Positions 51,953-62,600 of a stretch of 64,000 nt of DNA are shown one piece after another. How positions within the stretch are numbered: the stretch's first letter is position 1; each line of letters opens with the position of its first letter. Both the position numbers and the translations under genes were made by a program. Source of the stretch: Saccharofermentans sp. (GTDB taxonomy: Bacteria > Bacillota > Clostridia > Saccharofermentanales > Saccharofermentanaceae); NCBI GenBank assembly GCA_024683485.1, contig JAIKYD010000003.1, forward strand, positions 25,231 through 89,230, given 5' to 3'. The notes under the pieces were generated by a model. The model did not search any database, was not told the origin of the DNA, and was given only the letters and a program-made list of their open reading frames with translations.

Positions 51953-53463
51953 TAACCGAATTCCTCGATCCAATAGTAATAGTACCCGCTGCTTGTCTCA
52001 TAAAGGGCGACAGCAAAAGTTCTGTAACCGCTGTTGATCATATTTTCATAGTGTCCGGAGGAGCTGAGCCATTCGTTGAATACAGACTCAGCAGAGGACT
52101 GGCCGTAAGCGATATTCTCGGCATACATAAGATCCTCGTTAACCGTATACCATGCAGAACCGTCAGGTCTCAGGTGCTGAACGTTCTGTTCATATGTCAG
52201 CTGCGGGAGTTCTGCAGCACGGATCGAAGCACAGTTTGCAAGTGAATAATCCCACTCAAGCGGAGCTACGCCGGCCTCTCTGCGCACTTCATTCGTAAGC
52301 GTAAGGATCTCCCTGGCATAACCTGAAGGAGCTGTGGCATTTGCCTCCTCATAAGGATCTTCCTCATCAGGTTCTTCAGGCTCTGTCGGCTCGGCCGAAC
52401 CATTCGGATCAGTAGGATTGGTAGGATCAGCCGGGTTGGACGGATCTGTCGTATTGTTCGGATTATTCGGGTTGTTGGGATTATTCGGGTTATTGGGATC
52501 TGTAGGATCAGTCGTCCCCGCAGTGCTGTTACCCGAAGTTCCATTGCCTGAAGGTGTTCCGGCTGAACTTGCAGTATCGGCAGCTCCCGCAGAAGTTGCA
52601 CTTCTGACCGCTTCAGGTGTTCCGGCAGGCGCATAGCCCGTATTATCAATTATCTCGACATCCGGGTTCTCTTCAACGAATTTAGCTCTCGGATCCACAT
52701 AATCGAGTATGTAATACTCGCCGTTCATGTAGATTATCTTCAGCCAGTTGCCGCCTTTGGCAACAACTATAACCCTTTCTCCACGCTTGAGATTGATCGA
52801 ATTGCCCGTGCTCTCAACATCAGGAAGATTGAAACCCTTGGTATCCATGTTGACAACATACTCAACATCGCCGGAATTAGGCGTAAAGAATCTTACGCTC
52901 TGGGAATCAACAGGGTTCTTATGTTTGCTTACCGCATCTTCAGGAGCCGTAGCCTTGATGATGCCGGCACTCTTAACGTAGTATCTCTGACCGCCGAAGT
53001 CTATAGCAGCCCAGCCGTCTCTGCTAAAGCCCAAAACCTCAAAAGCCGTATCTTCATTAAGAGAAGGCCTGTCTTCATCAGTATCTTTGGGTTCGGCATA
53101 GAGCGGAAGCCTTCCGTCCTTAGTCTTATAGTAATTGTCGCCCGGGGTCGTAACCGTAAAAACATGAATATCATCATGCTCATTAACGGCTAACTGGACA
53201 ACCTCGTTCTCAGGAGCGGTCTCAGAAGTCTCAGTGGCAGTCTCATCCGGGCCTGCGGTCTCTCTTATCTCCACTTCGATAAGGACTGTGCCGCTATTTG
53301 GATCAACGGTAGTCTCCGTACTGTCCGGAGCGTTTGCCGCGTGCATATAACTTGTTATCTTGAATGCCGCAAAAGCGAAAATGCACAGCACAATAGCAAC
53401 GATTCCTGCGATCAGGAATTCATATCTCGTCCTAATGTCTGTTTCTTTCCTGTTCTCGGTCAT
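51949..53463 (-). CDS. Membrane-anchored CAP/SCP-domain protein with SH3-like domains
   Basis: A 504-residue protein. One N-terminal helix (FLIAGIVAIVLCIFAFAAF) acts as uncleaved anchor. Two SH3-like domains follow (about 110-170, GWAAIDFGGQRYYVKSAGI; about 215-265, NLKRGERVIVVAKGGNWLKI). Then a Ser/Thr/Gly/Pro/Asn linker (about 280-375) including tandem NPNNPNN. The C-terminal CAP domain (about 380-504) shows LTNEVRREAGVAPLEWDYSL, a SVFNEWLSSSGHYENM signature and a final YYYYWIEEFGY. Bacterial SCP-like proteins are extracellular, with unclear activity. The next gene, a PMT-like transferase, overlaps its stop. The 5' leader holds a hairpin. Confidence 0.9.
   Translation of the reverse strand: MTENRKETDIRTRYEFLIAGIVAIVLCIFAFAAFKITSYMHAANAPDSTETTVDPNSGTVLIEVEIRETAGPDETATETSETAPENEVVQLAVNEHDDIHVFTVTTPGDNYYKTKDGRLPLYAEPKDTDEDRPSLNEDTAFEVLGFSRDGWAAIDFGGQRYYVKSAGIIKATAPEDAVSKHKNPVDSQSVRFFTPNSGDVEYVVNMDTKGFNLPDVESTGNSINLKRGERVIVVAKGGNWLKIIYMNGEYYILDYVDPRAKFVEENPDVEIIDNTGYAPAGTPEAVRSATSAGAADTASSAGTPSGNGTSGNSTAGTTDPTDPNNPNNPNNPNNPNNTTDPSNPADPTNPTDPNGSAEPTEPEEPDEEDPYEEANATAPSGYAREILTLTNEVRREAGVAPLEWDYSLANCASIRAAELPQLTYEQNVQHLRPDGSAWYTVNEDLMYAENIAYGQSSAESVFNEWLSSSGHYENMINSGYRTFAVALYETSSGYYYYWIEEFGY
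52440..52500. repeat. Coding tandem repeat for the Asn-Pro linker
   Basis: A 12-13-base unit around GGATTATTCGGGTT repeats about four times within the CAP-domain gene, giving NPNNPNNPNNPNN. Such slippage-prone DNA suggests variable linker length between strains. Confidence 0.7.
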
Positions 53464-53491
53464 AACAACCCGACTTTCTCAGGCTTTCTCC

Positions 53492-53510
53492 CAGGCTTTC
53501 TTAAAGCCTG
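53492..53510 (-). promoter_or_regulatory. Hairpin in the CAP gene leader with an alternative partner
   Basis: On the minus strand CAGGCTTT-AAG-AAAGCCTG forms a perfect 8-base stem. A second AAAGCCTG copy lies 5 bases further on (plus strand CAGGCTTT at 53480-53487), so the first arm could pair with either. No U-run follows, so it is not a standard terminator. Confidence 0.4.
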
Positions 53511-53573
53511 CCCTTCCGGAGAATACCCTTTACCTCATAGTTAATAATAATATCATGAGGAGCACTTTTCAAG

Positions 53574-55013
53574 TTAAAGGGCGTCATACCTCTTTCCGTG
53601 CGCGTAGCCGTACCCGAGCCAGACGCCCGAATCACTGAATTTGTTCATCCTGCCGTCTATTTCCAATTTGCCGGTTACCATAGCACCAGTAGAATCAAAG
53701 TAATACCACTGTGTTCCTGATTTAACCCAGCCTTTGGTTATCATAACTCCTGAGGCACTCATGTAATACCAGGTATTACTATACTTCACCCATCCTGTAG
53801 CCATTGCTCCAGAGGGACCCATGAAATACCATTTGCCACTATCCTTGACCCAGCCGGTTGCCATTGCGCCTGAAGCACTCATGTAATACCAGGTGGTTCC
53901 AACTTTTACCCATCCCGTGACCATTGCACCTGAAGCACTCATGTAATACCACTTGCCGCCGTCCTGAACCCAGCCTGTAATCATTGCACCCGAATCACCC
54001 ATGTAATACCATTTTCCGCCATCTTCTACCCAGCCGGTCAACATAACACCCTTGCTGTTGAAGAAATACCACGCTTTGCTGATCTGATTCCATCCAGTAA
54101 CCTTGACCCCTATAGTGTTGTAAAAATACCAGTCTCCGCTCTCACGCTGCCATCCTGTCTTCTTGGCAACAGGTGTAGGAGTGATCGTAGGTAGGGGTTT
54201 CTGTGGTTCAAAAACAATATCATCAACCTGAGGTCTGGTAACTAAGTAATTACCGCTGCAATAAAGTTTTGACACTGAAGTTTTACTGACATCCAAAACA
54301 GTCAGCTCGTTGTCAGTACAATCCAATGACCATAATTCAGGATTCCTGCTTAAGTCCAGTTCAGCGATCCTGTTTTCGCGGCACCATAATTCTTTCAATG
54401 CAGTATTGTTCCTGACATCAAGAGCAGTCAGCAGGTTAACAGAGCAATACAGGCATTCCAAAGCAGTATTCTTACTAACATTGAGAGCTGTCAATTCATT
54501 ATTACTGCAATTAAGAGTTTTAAGTGAAGTATTGCTGGTAACATCGATTGCTGATAACTGGTTAATTCGCAAACTTAAATCAGTCAAAGCCTTATTGTTG
54601 CTTACATCTATGGCCTTCAACTGATTATGAGAACAATTCAAAAATACCAATTCCACATTCTTGCTTATATCAAGTGAGGTTATCCGGTTTTTGCTGCAAA
54701 CCAAGCTTCTTAACGACGTAAAAAACTCAATCCCGCTTAAGCTTTCAATTCCACAATCACTTACATAAATATCCGTTGTTTTTTGAATCTCTTTTTCATT
54801 CAAAAAACCATTTCTATCATCGTCAATATTCTCGGAAACATACTGCCTGAATGCTTTGTCAGGAAAATTCTGAGCATTGATCTCGATGTTGTCTTTTGTA
54901 AATGTCTGATCACCAGTTGCAGCATTTACTGCTTTTTTATTCGTAAACTGAAACAGTAATCCTATACATAACGCAATCATTGCAGCAGTTGTTAATTTTT
55001 TAATGACTCTCAT
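53574..55013 (-). CDS. Secreted LRR protein with C-terminal cell-wall-binding repeats
   Basis: A 479-residue secreted protein. A signal peptide (MRVIKKLTTAAMIALCIGLL) is followed by an EF-hand-like element (NIDDDRNGFLNEKEI), then about eight 21-residue LRR units of the form LDVSKNTALECLYCSVNLLT (about 75-265). After a short Pro-Thr stretch come eight or nine GW-type cell-wall-binding repeats, such as [20 protein letters not shown]. These anchor proteins to choline-type polymers, and the LRRs likely bind a ligand. Unlike its paralogues it has almost no Pro-Thr linker, and it ends with eleven extra residues after GVWLGYG. GGAGG stands 6 bases before the ATG. It follows the next paralogue by 40 bases. 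Confidence 0.92.
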   Translation of the reverse strand: MRVIKKLTTAAMIALCIGLLFQFTNKKAVNAATGDQTFTKDNIEINAQNFPDKAFRQYVSENIDDDRNGFLNEKEIQKTTDIYVSDCGIESLSGIEFFTSLRSLVCSKNRITSLDISKNVELVFLNCSHNQLKAIDVSNNKALTDLSLRINQLSAIDVTSNTSLKTLNCSNNELTALNVSKNTALECLYCSVNLLTALDVRNNTALKELWCRENRIAELDLSRNPELWSLDCTDNELTVLDVSKTSVSKLYCSGNYLVTRPQVDDIVFEPQKPLPTITPTPVAKKTGWQRESGDWYFYNTIGVKVTGWNQISKAWYFFNSKGVMLTGWVEDGGKWYYMGDSGAMITGWVQDGGKWYYMSASGAMVTGWVKVGTTWYYMSASGAMATGWVKDSGKWYFMGPSGAMATGWVKYSNTWYYMSASGVMITKGWVKSGTQWYYFDSTGAMVTGKLEIDGRMNKFSDSGVWLGYGYAHGKRYDAL

Positions 55014-55053
55014 TCTTATCCTCCGAAAATATCGATTTTCGAATATTTATATA

Positions 55054-57318
55054 TCAGACATATCCGAGCCATACACCTGATGCATTGAAATTGCTCATTC
55101 TTCCCTCTATTTTTACTTTGCCGGTAACCATAGCTCCGGAAACAGGATCCAGATAATACCAATATTTACCATCCTTAAGCCAGCCGGTCTTCATTGCACC
55201 GCTGCTTTCAAAGTAATACCATTTTGTGCCAACCTTCTGCCAGCCGGTTACCATTGCTCCTGAACTGTTCATGTAATACCAGATATTTCCTACCTTGACC
55301 CATCCTGTTGCCATAGCTCCGGAAGAACTCAAGTAATACCAGGCTGTTCCAACTTTGACCCAGCCAATGGCCATTGCTCCTGAGGCACTCATGTAGTACC
55401 ACTTGCCGCCATCTTCTACCCAGCCTGTCTGCATTACACCGTTTTTATCGCAGTAATACCAGGATGTTCCATCCTTGACCCATCCGGTAGCTTTTTTACT
55501 GTTAGTGTCAAAGTAGTACCACTCGCCGCCTTCCTGAACCCAGCCAGTCTTTTTAACAACAGATGTCGGCATTGCCGTAGGCTTCTTTGTGGGCGTTGCT
55601 GTCGGCTTCTTAGTAGGAGTAGCTGTAGGTTTCTTTGTGGGTGTGGGCGTTGCCGTTGGCTTCCTGGTCGGAGTGGGGGTTGCCGTCGGCTTCCTGGTTG
55701 GTGTCGGGGTTGCCGTCGGCTTCCTGGTTGGTGTCGGGGTTGCCGTAGGTTTCTTTGTAGGTGAAGGCGTTGCGGTTGCCGTTGGAGAAGGTGTCGATGT
55801 TGGCGTAGGTGTGGGAGTTGAAATCTTAACCTTCCTGTCAATAACTATTCTTCCAGTATATTCAATCTCATAAAGCATTGCAGTATCCGGAATATCAGTA
55901 TAAGTGTAATCTGTAACCTCACCTGCTTTATAGACTCTCACCAGAATCAAATTATTGCTTATATCCAGATTATTAAATCGGTTTGAAAAACAAATCAGAT
56001 TCTTCAAATTGAGATTATTGCTAAGGTCAATTGAAGCTAATACATTATTATCGCAATATAGTACTCCAAGGCTTGTATTTTTTCTCAAATCAATTTTGGA
56101 TAAATCATTATTAGAGAAATCAAGTGCATACAAATCCACATTTTTACTCACATCAAGACTCGATAATAGATTGTAAGAACAATCAAGAGTTTGCAGTTTT
56201 GTATTATCACTCACATCAAGACTTGTTAATTCGTTTCTATTACAATAGAGCTCTAACAATTCTATACATCCACTAACATCTAGTTCAGACATTCCGGCTT
56301 CAGAGCCATAGTTGTAGTTTCTTTTGCAATCCAGGTATTCAAGCGAGGCATGATTACTAACATCTAGACTTGTAAGCTCGTTTTCTCCACATAATATATT
56401 TTTCAGTTCAGTGTTTTTGCTAACGTCAATGCTGGTCAAAGAGTTTTGGTAACAACGCAAATCCTTCAGTTTCTCGCATCTGCTCACATTTAAACTTTCC
56501 AGCCCATTAATAGAACAATCCAGTTCGAGCATTTCCGGATTATTACTCAGATCAAGAGTTTTTATTTTATTGACGTGGCAATATAAGCAATGCAATTCTA
56601 TATTCTTACTAACATCAAGGCTGGATAGTTGGTTTGAACGGCAGTTTAGCCATACAAGATTCGGACATTTACTAACATCAAGAGCCGAAATTTGGTTAGA
56701 GAAGCAATATAGATCCTCAAGTTGCGTGCATTTACTAACATCAATGTCAGTCAGTTCGTTAGATGAACAGTTTAAATATGTCAGTAAGGTGTTGTTGCTT
56801 ACGTCAAGGTTCGACAGTGAGTTGCTTGCGCAATTAAGCACCAGCAGTTCTGTATTCTTACTAATTTCAAGTTTCCCCATTTGATTTGATACACAATACA
56901 GATATTTCAGTTTAGTATTCTCTTTCAAGTCGAGCTTCCAGATCTGATTATATGAACAGGAAAGATATTCAAGTTCCGTATTCTTACTTACATCAAGCTT
57001 TTCCAAATCATTATATATACAAGTAAGTTTCTCCAATGATGTAAAAAACTCGATTCCAGTCAAATCAGATACACCGCGTTTCTTGAGATATATTTCTTTT
57101 GCCTCTGAAATCTCATCCGCACTTAAAGAACCATTATCGTCTGAATCAAAACAAGCCGATACATAATCCCGGAATACATCATCCGGGAAATTTGTTTTGT
57201 CTATCGCAATTCCGGCAGCCTCTACTATCCTCGGTGCCTTGATCAGCCCGCCCTCGAAAACGGAGAACATCATTGATGCAGATAAGATCATAACCATCAT
57301 TTTCGAAAATCTTCTCAT
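55054..57318 (-). CDS. Secreted LRR protein with Pro-Thr linker and cell-wall-binding repeats
   Basis: A 754-residue secreted protein. A signal peptide ([18 protein letters not shown]) leads to an EF-hand-like element ([15 protein letters not shown]) and about 18 LRR units of 21 residues (about 85-470), most with a Cys in LxC positions. One unit carries an insert ([18 protein letters not shown]). A Pro-Thr-Lys linker (about 500-580) of [10 protein letters not shown] repeats precedes about eight cell-wall-binding repeats, ending SGVWLGYV. It is presumably surface-bound, with the rigid linker holding the LRR away from the wall. A good promoter (TTGTTA-17-TATACT) lies upstream, so it heads a two-gene unit with the shorter paralogue. 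Confidence 0.92.
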   Translation of the reverse strand: MRRFSKMMVMILSASMMFSVFEGGLIKAPRIVEAAGIAIDKTNFPDDVFRDYVSACFDSDDNGSLSADEISEAKEIYLKKRGVSDLTGIEFFTSLEKLTCIYNDLEKLDVSKNTELEYLSCSYNQIWKLDLKENTKLKYLYCVSNQMGKLEISKNTELLVLNCASNSLSNLDVSNNTLLTYLNCSSNELTDIDVSKCTQLEDLYCFSNQISALDVSKCPNLVWLNCRSNQLSSLDVSKNIELHCLYCHVNKIKTLDLSNNPEMLELDCSINGLESLNVSRCEKLKDLRCYQNSLTSIDVSKNTELKNILCGENELTSLDVSNHASLEYLDCKRNYNYGSEAGMSELDVSGCIELLELYCNRNELTSLDVSDNTKLQTLDCSYNLLSSLDVSKNVDLYALDFSNNDLSKIDLRKNTSLGVLYCDNNVLASIDLSNNLNLKNLICFSNRFNNLDISNNLILVRVYKAGEVTDYTYTDIPDTAMLYEIEYTGRIVIDRKVKISTPTPTPTSTPSPTATATPSPTKKPTATPTPTRKPTATPTPTRKPTATPTPTRKPTATPTPTKKPTATPTKKPTATPTKKPTAMPTSVVKKTGWVQEGGEWYYFDTNSKKATGWVKDGTSWYYCDKNGVMQTGWVEDGGKWYYMSASGAMAIGWVKVGTAWYYLSSSGAMATGWVKVGNIWYYMNSSGAMVTGWQKVGTKWYYFESSGAMKTGWLKDGKYWYYLDPVSGAMVTGKVKIEGRMSNFNASGVWLGYV
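55565..55825. repeat. DNA repeat encoding the Pro-Thr-Lys linker
   Basis: Units of 30 bases around GTTGCCGTCGGCTTCCTGGT repeat within the gene at 55054-57318, including two adjacent copies that are identical. Length changes by recombination or slippage are likely. Confidence 0.8.
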
Positions 57319-57377
57319 AGCCTTGCCTTCGCCACTCCTTCTACAAAAACCGGGAATACTTGTATTGTGCTATGCGT

Positions 57378-57406
57378 AGTATATACCTCTTTAAACCAGG
57401 TAACAA
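57378..57406 (-). promoter_or_regulatory. Promoter of the 57318-53574 LRR gene pair
   Basis: On the minus strand TTGTTA (57406-57401), 17 bases, TATACT (57383-57378). The -35 overlaps the U-rich tail of the terminator of the preceding gene. Confidence 0.55.
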
Positions 57407-57409
57407 AGC

Positions 57410-57449
57410 AAGAGACGCAACTCTGCTGGGTGACAGTGATGCGCCTCTT
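57410..57449 (-). terminator. Terminator after the DUF6273 gene
   Basis: In the minus-strand RNA, AAGAGGCGCA pairs with UGCGUCUCUU (10 pairs, one G-U), with inner CUG/CAG pairing in the loop, followed by GCUUUGUU. It starts 25 bases past the stop at 57474. Confidence 0.6.
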
Positions 57450-57473
57450 TCGTTAACAGATTTGAATTAGTAC

Positions 57474-59612
57474 TCAGACATAGCCGAGCCATACACCTGA
57501 TTCATCAAAATTATTCATTTTCCCATCAATACTTACTTTGCCGGTAACCATTTCGCCAGTGGCAGGACTCAGGTAGTACCAGTATTTTCCGGTCTGATGC
57601 CATCCGGTCTTCATGGCTCCATTCTCATCAAAGTAATACCATTTAGTGCCAACCTTACACCAGCCAGTTACCATAGCTCCGGAATTGGTCAGGTAATACC
57701 ATGTGTTCCCAACTTTTATCCAGCCTGTAGCCATTGCGCCTGAAGCACCCAGGTAATACCAGGTGGTTCCGACTTTGACCCAGCCTTTAGCCATTGCTCC
57801 GGAAGCGCCTAAGTAGTACCATGAATCACCATCCTGGATCCAACCTTTCTGCATTACACCGTTACTGTCGCAGTAATACCAGGAGGTGCCATCTTTGATC
57901 CAGCCTGTGGCCTTATTGCCGTTAGCGTCATAGTAGTACCAGTTGCCGCCTTCCTTGACCCATGTTGACTTAGGCTTGGGCGAAGGTGTAGGTGTTACAG
58001 TAGGCTTTGTTGTAGGTTTTGCCGTAGGAGTAACCGTTGGCTTCTTTGTCGGTGTAGCCGTCGGTTTCTTTGTAGGCGTAACTGTCGGCTTCTTCGTAGG
58101 TGTAGCCGTAGGTTTATTTGTAGGTGTAACCGTTGGTTTTGTAGTTGGTCTTACCGTGGGCTTTACAGTAGGTGTAGCTGTCGGCTTCTTTGTTGGAGTA
58201 GCCGTAGGTTTCTTTGTTGGAGTAGCCGTAGGTTTCTTTGTAGGTGTAACCGTAGGTTTCTTTGTAGGTGTAACCGTGGGTTTCTTCGTAGGGGTTGCCG
58301 TTGGCTTCTTCGTAGGTGTAGGAGTAGCCGTTGGCTTCTTCGTAGGTGTAGGAGTAGCCGTTGGTTTTTTAGTAGGAGTCGGGGTAGCTGTAGGCTTCTT
58401 TGTAGGAGTAACTGTAGGCTTACTTGTCGGTCCTGCCGAATTAGAGGGCGCAGGAATCTTCACAGGCGCGCTGGCGTAATCAGTTACATTCGATCCGTTC
58501 ACATCTTCTGCAACGATATAAACGAAATATTTTGTACCCCAGTCATTAAGATTAAGAGACGAAGGAAGTGTGAATGATCCTGTGCCGGTCATACCAAATG
58601 TGCCGCTCAATCCGTCGTAGAAAAGGATTCTCGCATTTCCGGAATTGCCGGTCTTATACTCTTTATCGAGAATCAGAACAGACGCACGAGTAGCATTTCC
58701 GGCATTCGATCCGGTTATGGTATATGGCACAGTGATCTTTGATCCCTCAGCCGTTGCCTTTTTACCACTGGTAACCGCGATGCTCATGTTACTGTCATTT
58801 AATGTGAGCTTAAATTCGTTTGAAGATGTAAGAGATGTGGAAAAGAGTATCTCATTCTGGTCAACATTGAAAGCAGGAGAAACACCAATCTTGTTATCTA
58901 TCTGATATGTGCGCAGCTGACCGTTAAAAGTTATATATCCGCAGCTGTTATCATTTGGCTGATAATCAGAACGCAGCCACCAGAATCTTGATGTTCCATC
59001 TTTGACGCGGTTTTTACTCTTAGTATCTTCTGTACTGTATCCGTAGGCCACATTAGATGCTTCTTCTGCATCCAACACGAAAACTTTCTCGCCAGTCAGA
59101 GCCACATAGCTCTTAAACCCTTTCTGTGTCCATTCTGAGACATTTCCGGCTTTGGTTCCGACTGTAAGGTTGTGTGAACTTCTGTAGCTGCTTGCTAAAG
59201 CATCTTTCTCAATATCAGTAAACGATACTCTGATAAACGTGTCATTAAGATAATCTTTTAATTCGCTCTCTGCCCAGGATTTACTGCTTACATCGAAAAC
59301 GTGGGTAAAAAGTGTCGAATCGCAGTCAAGAAATAATGTCTTTCCTGACGAAAACGTTGTTGAATCCTTTTCCAAAACACGGAATTTGATCGAAGAACCT
59401 CTATTTGTACCAAAATACACATAATTCCCTGACCAATTACTATCTGCGCTCGGTGCATTAGGATTTGAAATGCCTGCAGTCCCAAGATAAGTGTTGCTCT
59501 GATTCTTTGTTTCCGCAGCAAGAACCGTACTGCTGCCAAGCAACCCCGAAACAAACGAAATGCTCATCGCAGCAGCTAATAATCCCGATGCACACTTTTT
59601 AAATATCTTCAT
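57474..59612 (-). CDS. Secreted DUF6273 protein with long Pro-Thr linker and cell-wall-binding repeats
   Basis: A 712-residue secreted protein. The signal peptide ([20 protein letters not shown]) is preceded by GGAGGTGA, which sets the start at ATG 59612 rather than 59651. Residues 45-250 are DUF6273: [20 protein letters not shown], the Trp-rich [14 protein letters not shown] and the terminal [11 protein letters not shown] beta-rich domain (about 260-390) follows. Then a linker of about 160 residues of [12 protein letters not shown] units, and about eight cell-wall-binding repeats ending [11 protein letters not shown]6273 function is unknown, though related to FGE-sulfatase-like folds in general look. 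It shares its wall anchor with the LRR neighbours but carries a different head. Confidence 0.9.
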   Translation of the reverse strand: MKIFKKCASGLLAAAMSISFVSGLLGSSTVLAAETKNQSNTYLGTAGISNPNAPSADSNWSGNYVYFGTNRGSSIKFRVLEKDSTTFSSGKTLFLDCDSTLFTHVFDVSSKSWAESELKDYLNDTFIRVSFTDIEKDALASSYRSSHNLTVGTKAGNVSEWTQKGFKSYVALTGEKVFVLDAEEASNVAYGYSTEDTKSKNRVKDGTSRFWWLRSDYQPNDNSCGYITFNGQLRTYQIDNKIGVSPAFNVDQNEILFSTSLTSSNEFKLTLNDSNMSIAVTSGKKATAEGSKITVPYTITGSNAGNATRASVLILDKEYKTGNSGNARILFYDGLSGTFGMTGTGSFTLPSSLNLNDWGTKYFVYIVAEDVNGSNVTDYASAPVKIPAPSNSAGPTSKPTVTPTKKPTATPTPTKKPTATPTPTKKPTATPTPTKKPTATPTKKPTVTPTKKPTVTPTKKPTATPTKKPTATPTKKPTATPTVKPTVRPTTKPTVTPTNKPTATPTKKPTVTPTKKPTATPTKKPTVTPTAKPTTKPTVTPTPSPKPKSTWVKEGGNWYYYDANGNKATGWIKDGTSWYYCDSNGVMQKGWIQDGDSWYYLGASGAMAKGWVKVGTTWYYLGASGAMATGWIKVGNTWYYLTNSGAMVTGWCKVGTKWYYFDENGAMKTGWHQTGKYWYYLSPATGEMVTGKVSIDGKMNNFDESGVWLGYV
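57965..58435. repeat. DNA repeat encoding the long Pro-Thr-Lys linker
   Basis: About 20 copies of an 24- or 30-base unit around GTAGGTGTAACCGTAGGTTTC, encoding TPTKKPTV/A units within the DUF6273 gene. Several adjacent copies are identical, which suggests recent copy-number change. Confidence 0.8.
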
Positions 59613-59689
59613 TAAGATCGTCACCTCCAGTATATTCGAACAATCTATCAACGATTAATTGTATACCAAATATCTCAAATTGCATCTGA

Positions 59690-62600
59690 TCAGGCATATC
59701 CGATCCAGGCTCCTGAATCGCTGAATTTGCTCATCTTGCCGTCAATCATCAAATTGCCGGTTACCATTGCTCCAGTGGAATCGAAGTAGTACCACTGTGT
59801 TCCGGATTTAACCCAGCTGTTGACAGCCATCGCACCTGAAGCACTCATGTAGTACCATTTGCTACCATCCTGTACCCATCCAGTTGCCATAGCTCCGGAA
59901 GCACTCATGTAATACCATCTTCCACCATCCTGTACCCAACCGGTGGCCATTTCACCGGAAGGACTCATATAATACCATTTACCGCCGTCATGTACCCAAC
60001 CGGTAGCCATTGCACCGGAAGAATTCATGTAATACCATTTACCACCGGCCTGGACCCAACCAGTAACCATTGCACCTGAAGCACTCATGTAATACCATTT
60101 ACCGCCGTCCTGTACCCAGCCGGTCTGCATAATGCCATTAGTATCACAGTAGTACCAGGATGTTCCATCTTTGAACCAGCCTGTTGCTTTTTTGCCGCTG
60201 TCATCATAGTAGTACCATTTGCCACTTTCCTGCTTCCAAGTTGACTTGGGGTTAGGAGTAGGAGTAGCCGTAGGGTTCGAATTTGGTTTTGTAGAAATCA
60301 CAGTAGTCGAATCGTAAGTCAAAATTCGATTATTTTCATTATCATTAATGTAATAATATCCTCTATCAGAAAGTATCTTTGCATAATTCTCAAATGCATG
60401 TTTAAGTTTGGAATTATTACTTATATCAAGGATTGTCAATGGATTGCTTTGGCACTCAAGACAATTTAACTCCGTACATCTGCTTATATCAAGGCTCGAA
60501 AGTTTGTTGCCAGCACATCCCAATCCTGTTAACGCTATGTTTTTCGATAAATCAATACTTGCAAGTTGATTATTATTGAAACCAAGATGTTCTAAAGCCG
60601 TGTTTTTGCTTAAATCAAGACTTGTAAGTTTATTGCCAGAACAATTAAATTCTTGTAGCAACTTGCTTTCACTTACATTAAGGCTTGTAAGCTGATTATT
60701 AGAGCATTCAAGAGTTTTTAAAGCTGTACATCCGCTTACATTAAGACTAGTAAGTTGATTATCATTACATTTAAGATGTTCTAAAGTAGTACATCCGCTT
60801 ACATTAAGACTCACAAGTTGAAAATTGTGATCGCATTGAAGCTCTTGTAACGATGTGTTTTTGCTTAGATCAAGACTAGTAAGTTTACTGTCACAAAACG
60901 AAATAGTTTTTAAATTCTTACATGCGCTTACATCAAGACTTATAAGTGGATTGTAACTACATTCAAGATATTCTAAAGCCGTGTTTTTCCTTAAATCAAG
61001 ACTTGTAAGATTATTGTCAGAACATTCAAGATTTACTAAAGCCGTGTTTTTCCTTAAATCAAGACTTGTAAGCTTACTGCTAACGCAGGAAAGCTTAGTC
61101 AAAGCAATACAGTCACTTAAGTCAAAACTTGTTAACTGATTTGCCATGCAATAAAGTTCCTGTAACGAAGAGCATCCGCTTACATCAAGGCTAGCAAGTT
61201 GTAAATTGTGAGAGCATTCAAGATATTCTAAAGCCGTACAACCGCTTACATTGAGACTTGTAAGTTCATTTGATCCGCAAATAAGATTTTTAATCGAAGT
61301 ATTATTTCTAACAATAAGGCTTGTAAGTAGATTTCCACCGCAATGAAGTTCTTGTAGCGACTTGCATTTACTTACATCAAGACTTGTTAATTGATTGCTA
61401 TAGCACTCAATGTGTTTTAGAGCCGTGTTTTTACTTACATCAAGAGCTGTAAGTTGATTCTCTGTACAATTAAGATATTCTAGTGACGTATTTTTGCTTA
61501 CATCAAGGCTTGTAAGTTTATTATGGAAGCATTTAAGTTGTTTTAAATTCGTGTTTTTGCTTAAATCAAGGCTTGTAAGTTTATTGCCAGAACAATCCAG
61601 TATTTCAAGATATGAGAAAACCTCTATGCCTTTCAAAGATGAAATACCGGCAGAAGATAGAAATTCATCAATGCTTGTTACATTTACAATTTCCGGTAAA
61701 GATAAGTATCCATCTGCATCTGTATCACAATAAATCAATACATAAGTTCGAAAAGCCTCATCCGGGAAGTTTGTTGTATTAATTGTAATATCACCTGTGT
61801 CTTCAAATACTTTCGTTGGATCTAAAGCACCTGAAGAAATAAAATAGTACCACTTTGTTCCAATCTTATTCCATCCTGTAACCATAGCGCCCGAAGCACT
61901 CAGGAAGTACTTTTTACCGCCGTCCTCAATCCAGCCGGTCTGCATGACACCATCTTTATCAAAGTAATACCATGCTGTGCCATCGTTAGCCCAACTGGTT
62001 GCCTTCTCACCATTAGCATCATAGTAGTACCACTTTCCACCTTCATCTACCCACGTGGACTTAGGTTTGGGTGTAGGAGTAGGAGTGCTTCTCTGAGGAT
62101 CAAACACACAATTAATCAAAGCTGTATTTTTGCTTACGTCGAGCGAGGACAAATAGTTGTTATTGCACTCCAAATATTCCAATGCAGTGTTCTTGCTTAT
62201 ATCTAGCGATGTCAATTGATTATCATAACAATACAGACTAGTCAACGCAGTATTCTTACTTACATCAATGTTTGTTAGTTCATTGCTTCCACAATTAAGT
62301 GATTGTAAAGCAATGTTTCTGCTTACATCAAGCGTTGTCAATTCATTACCACTGCAATCAAGAGATTGTAAAGCAATATTCCTGCTTACATCTAATGAAG
62401 CTAACTGGATATTACCGCAATGTAATATTTTCAATTCAGTATTCTTACTTACATCTAGTGTTGACATTTGGTTGCTGCTACATCTTAAATCTATCAGGGA
62501 TGTATTCTTACTTACATCTAGGCTTGCTAGTTCATTTCTTTCAAAATCAAGTGAATGTAAAGCAGTATTCTTGCTAACATCTAGGCTTGCAAGTTTATTG

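Noticed and set aside
55589..55873. Plus-strand frame rich in Gly-Val ([13 protein letters not shown])
   Set aside because: Antisense reading of the Pro-Thr linker repeat in the LRR gene; no start signal and pure repeat composition.
57943..58479. Plus-strand 178-residue Gly-Val-Phe-rich frame
   Set aside because: Antisense of the long Pro-Thr-Lys linker in the DUF6273 gene; an artefact of the repeat.
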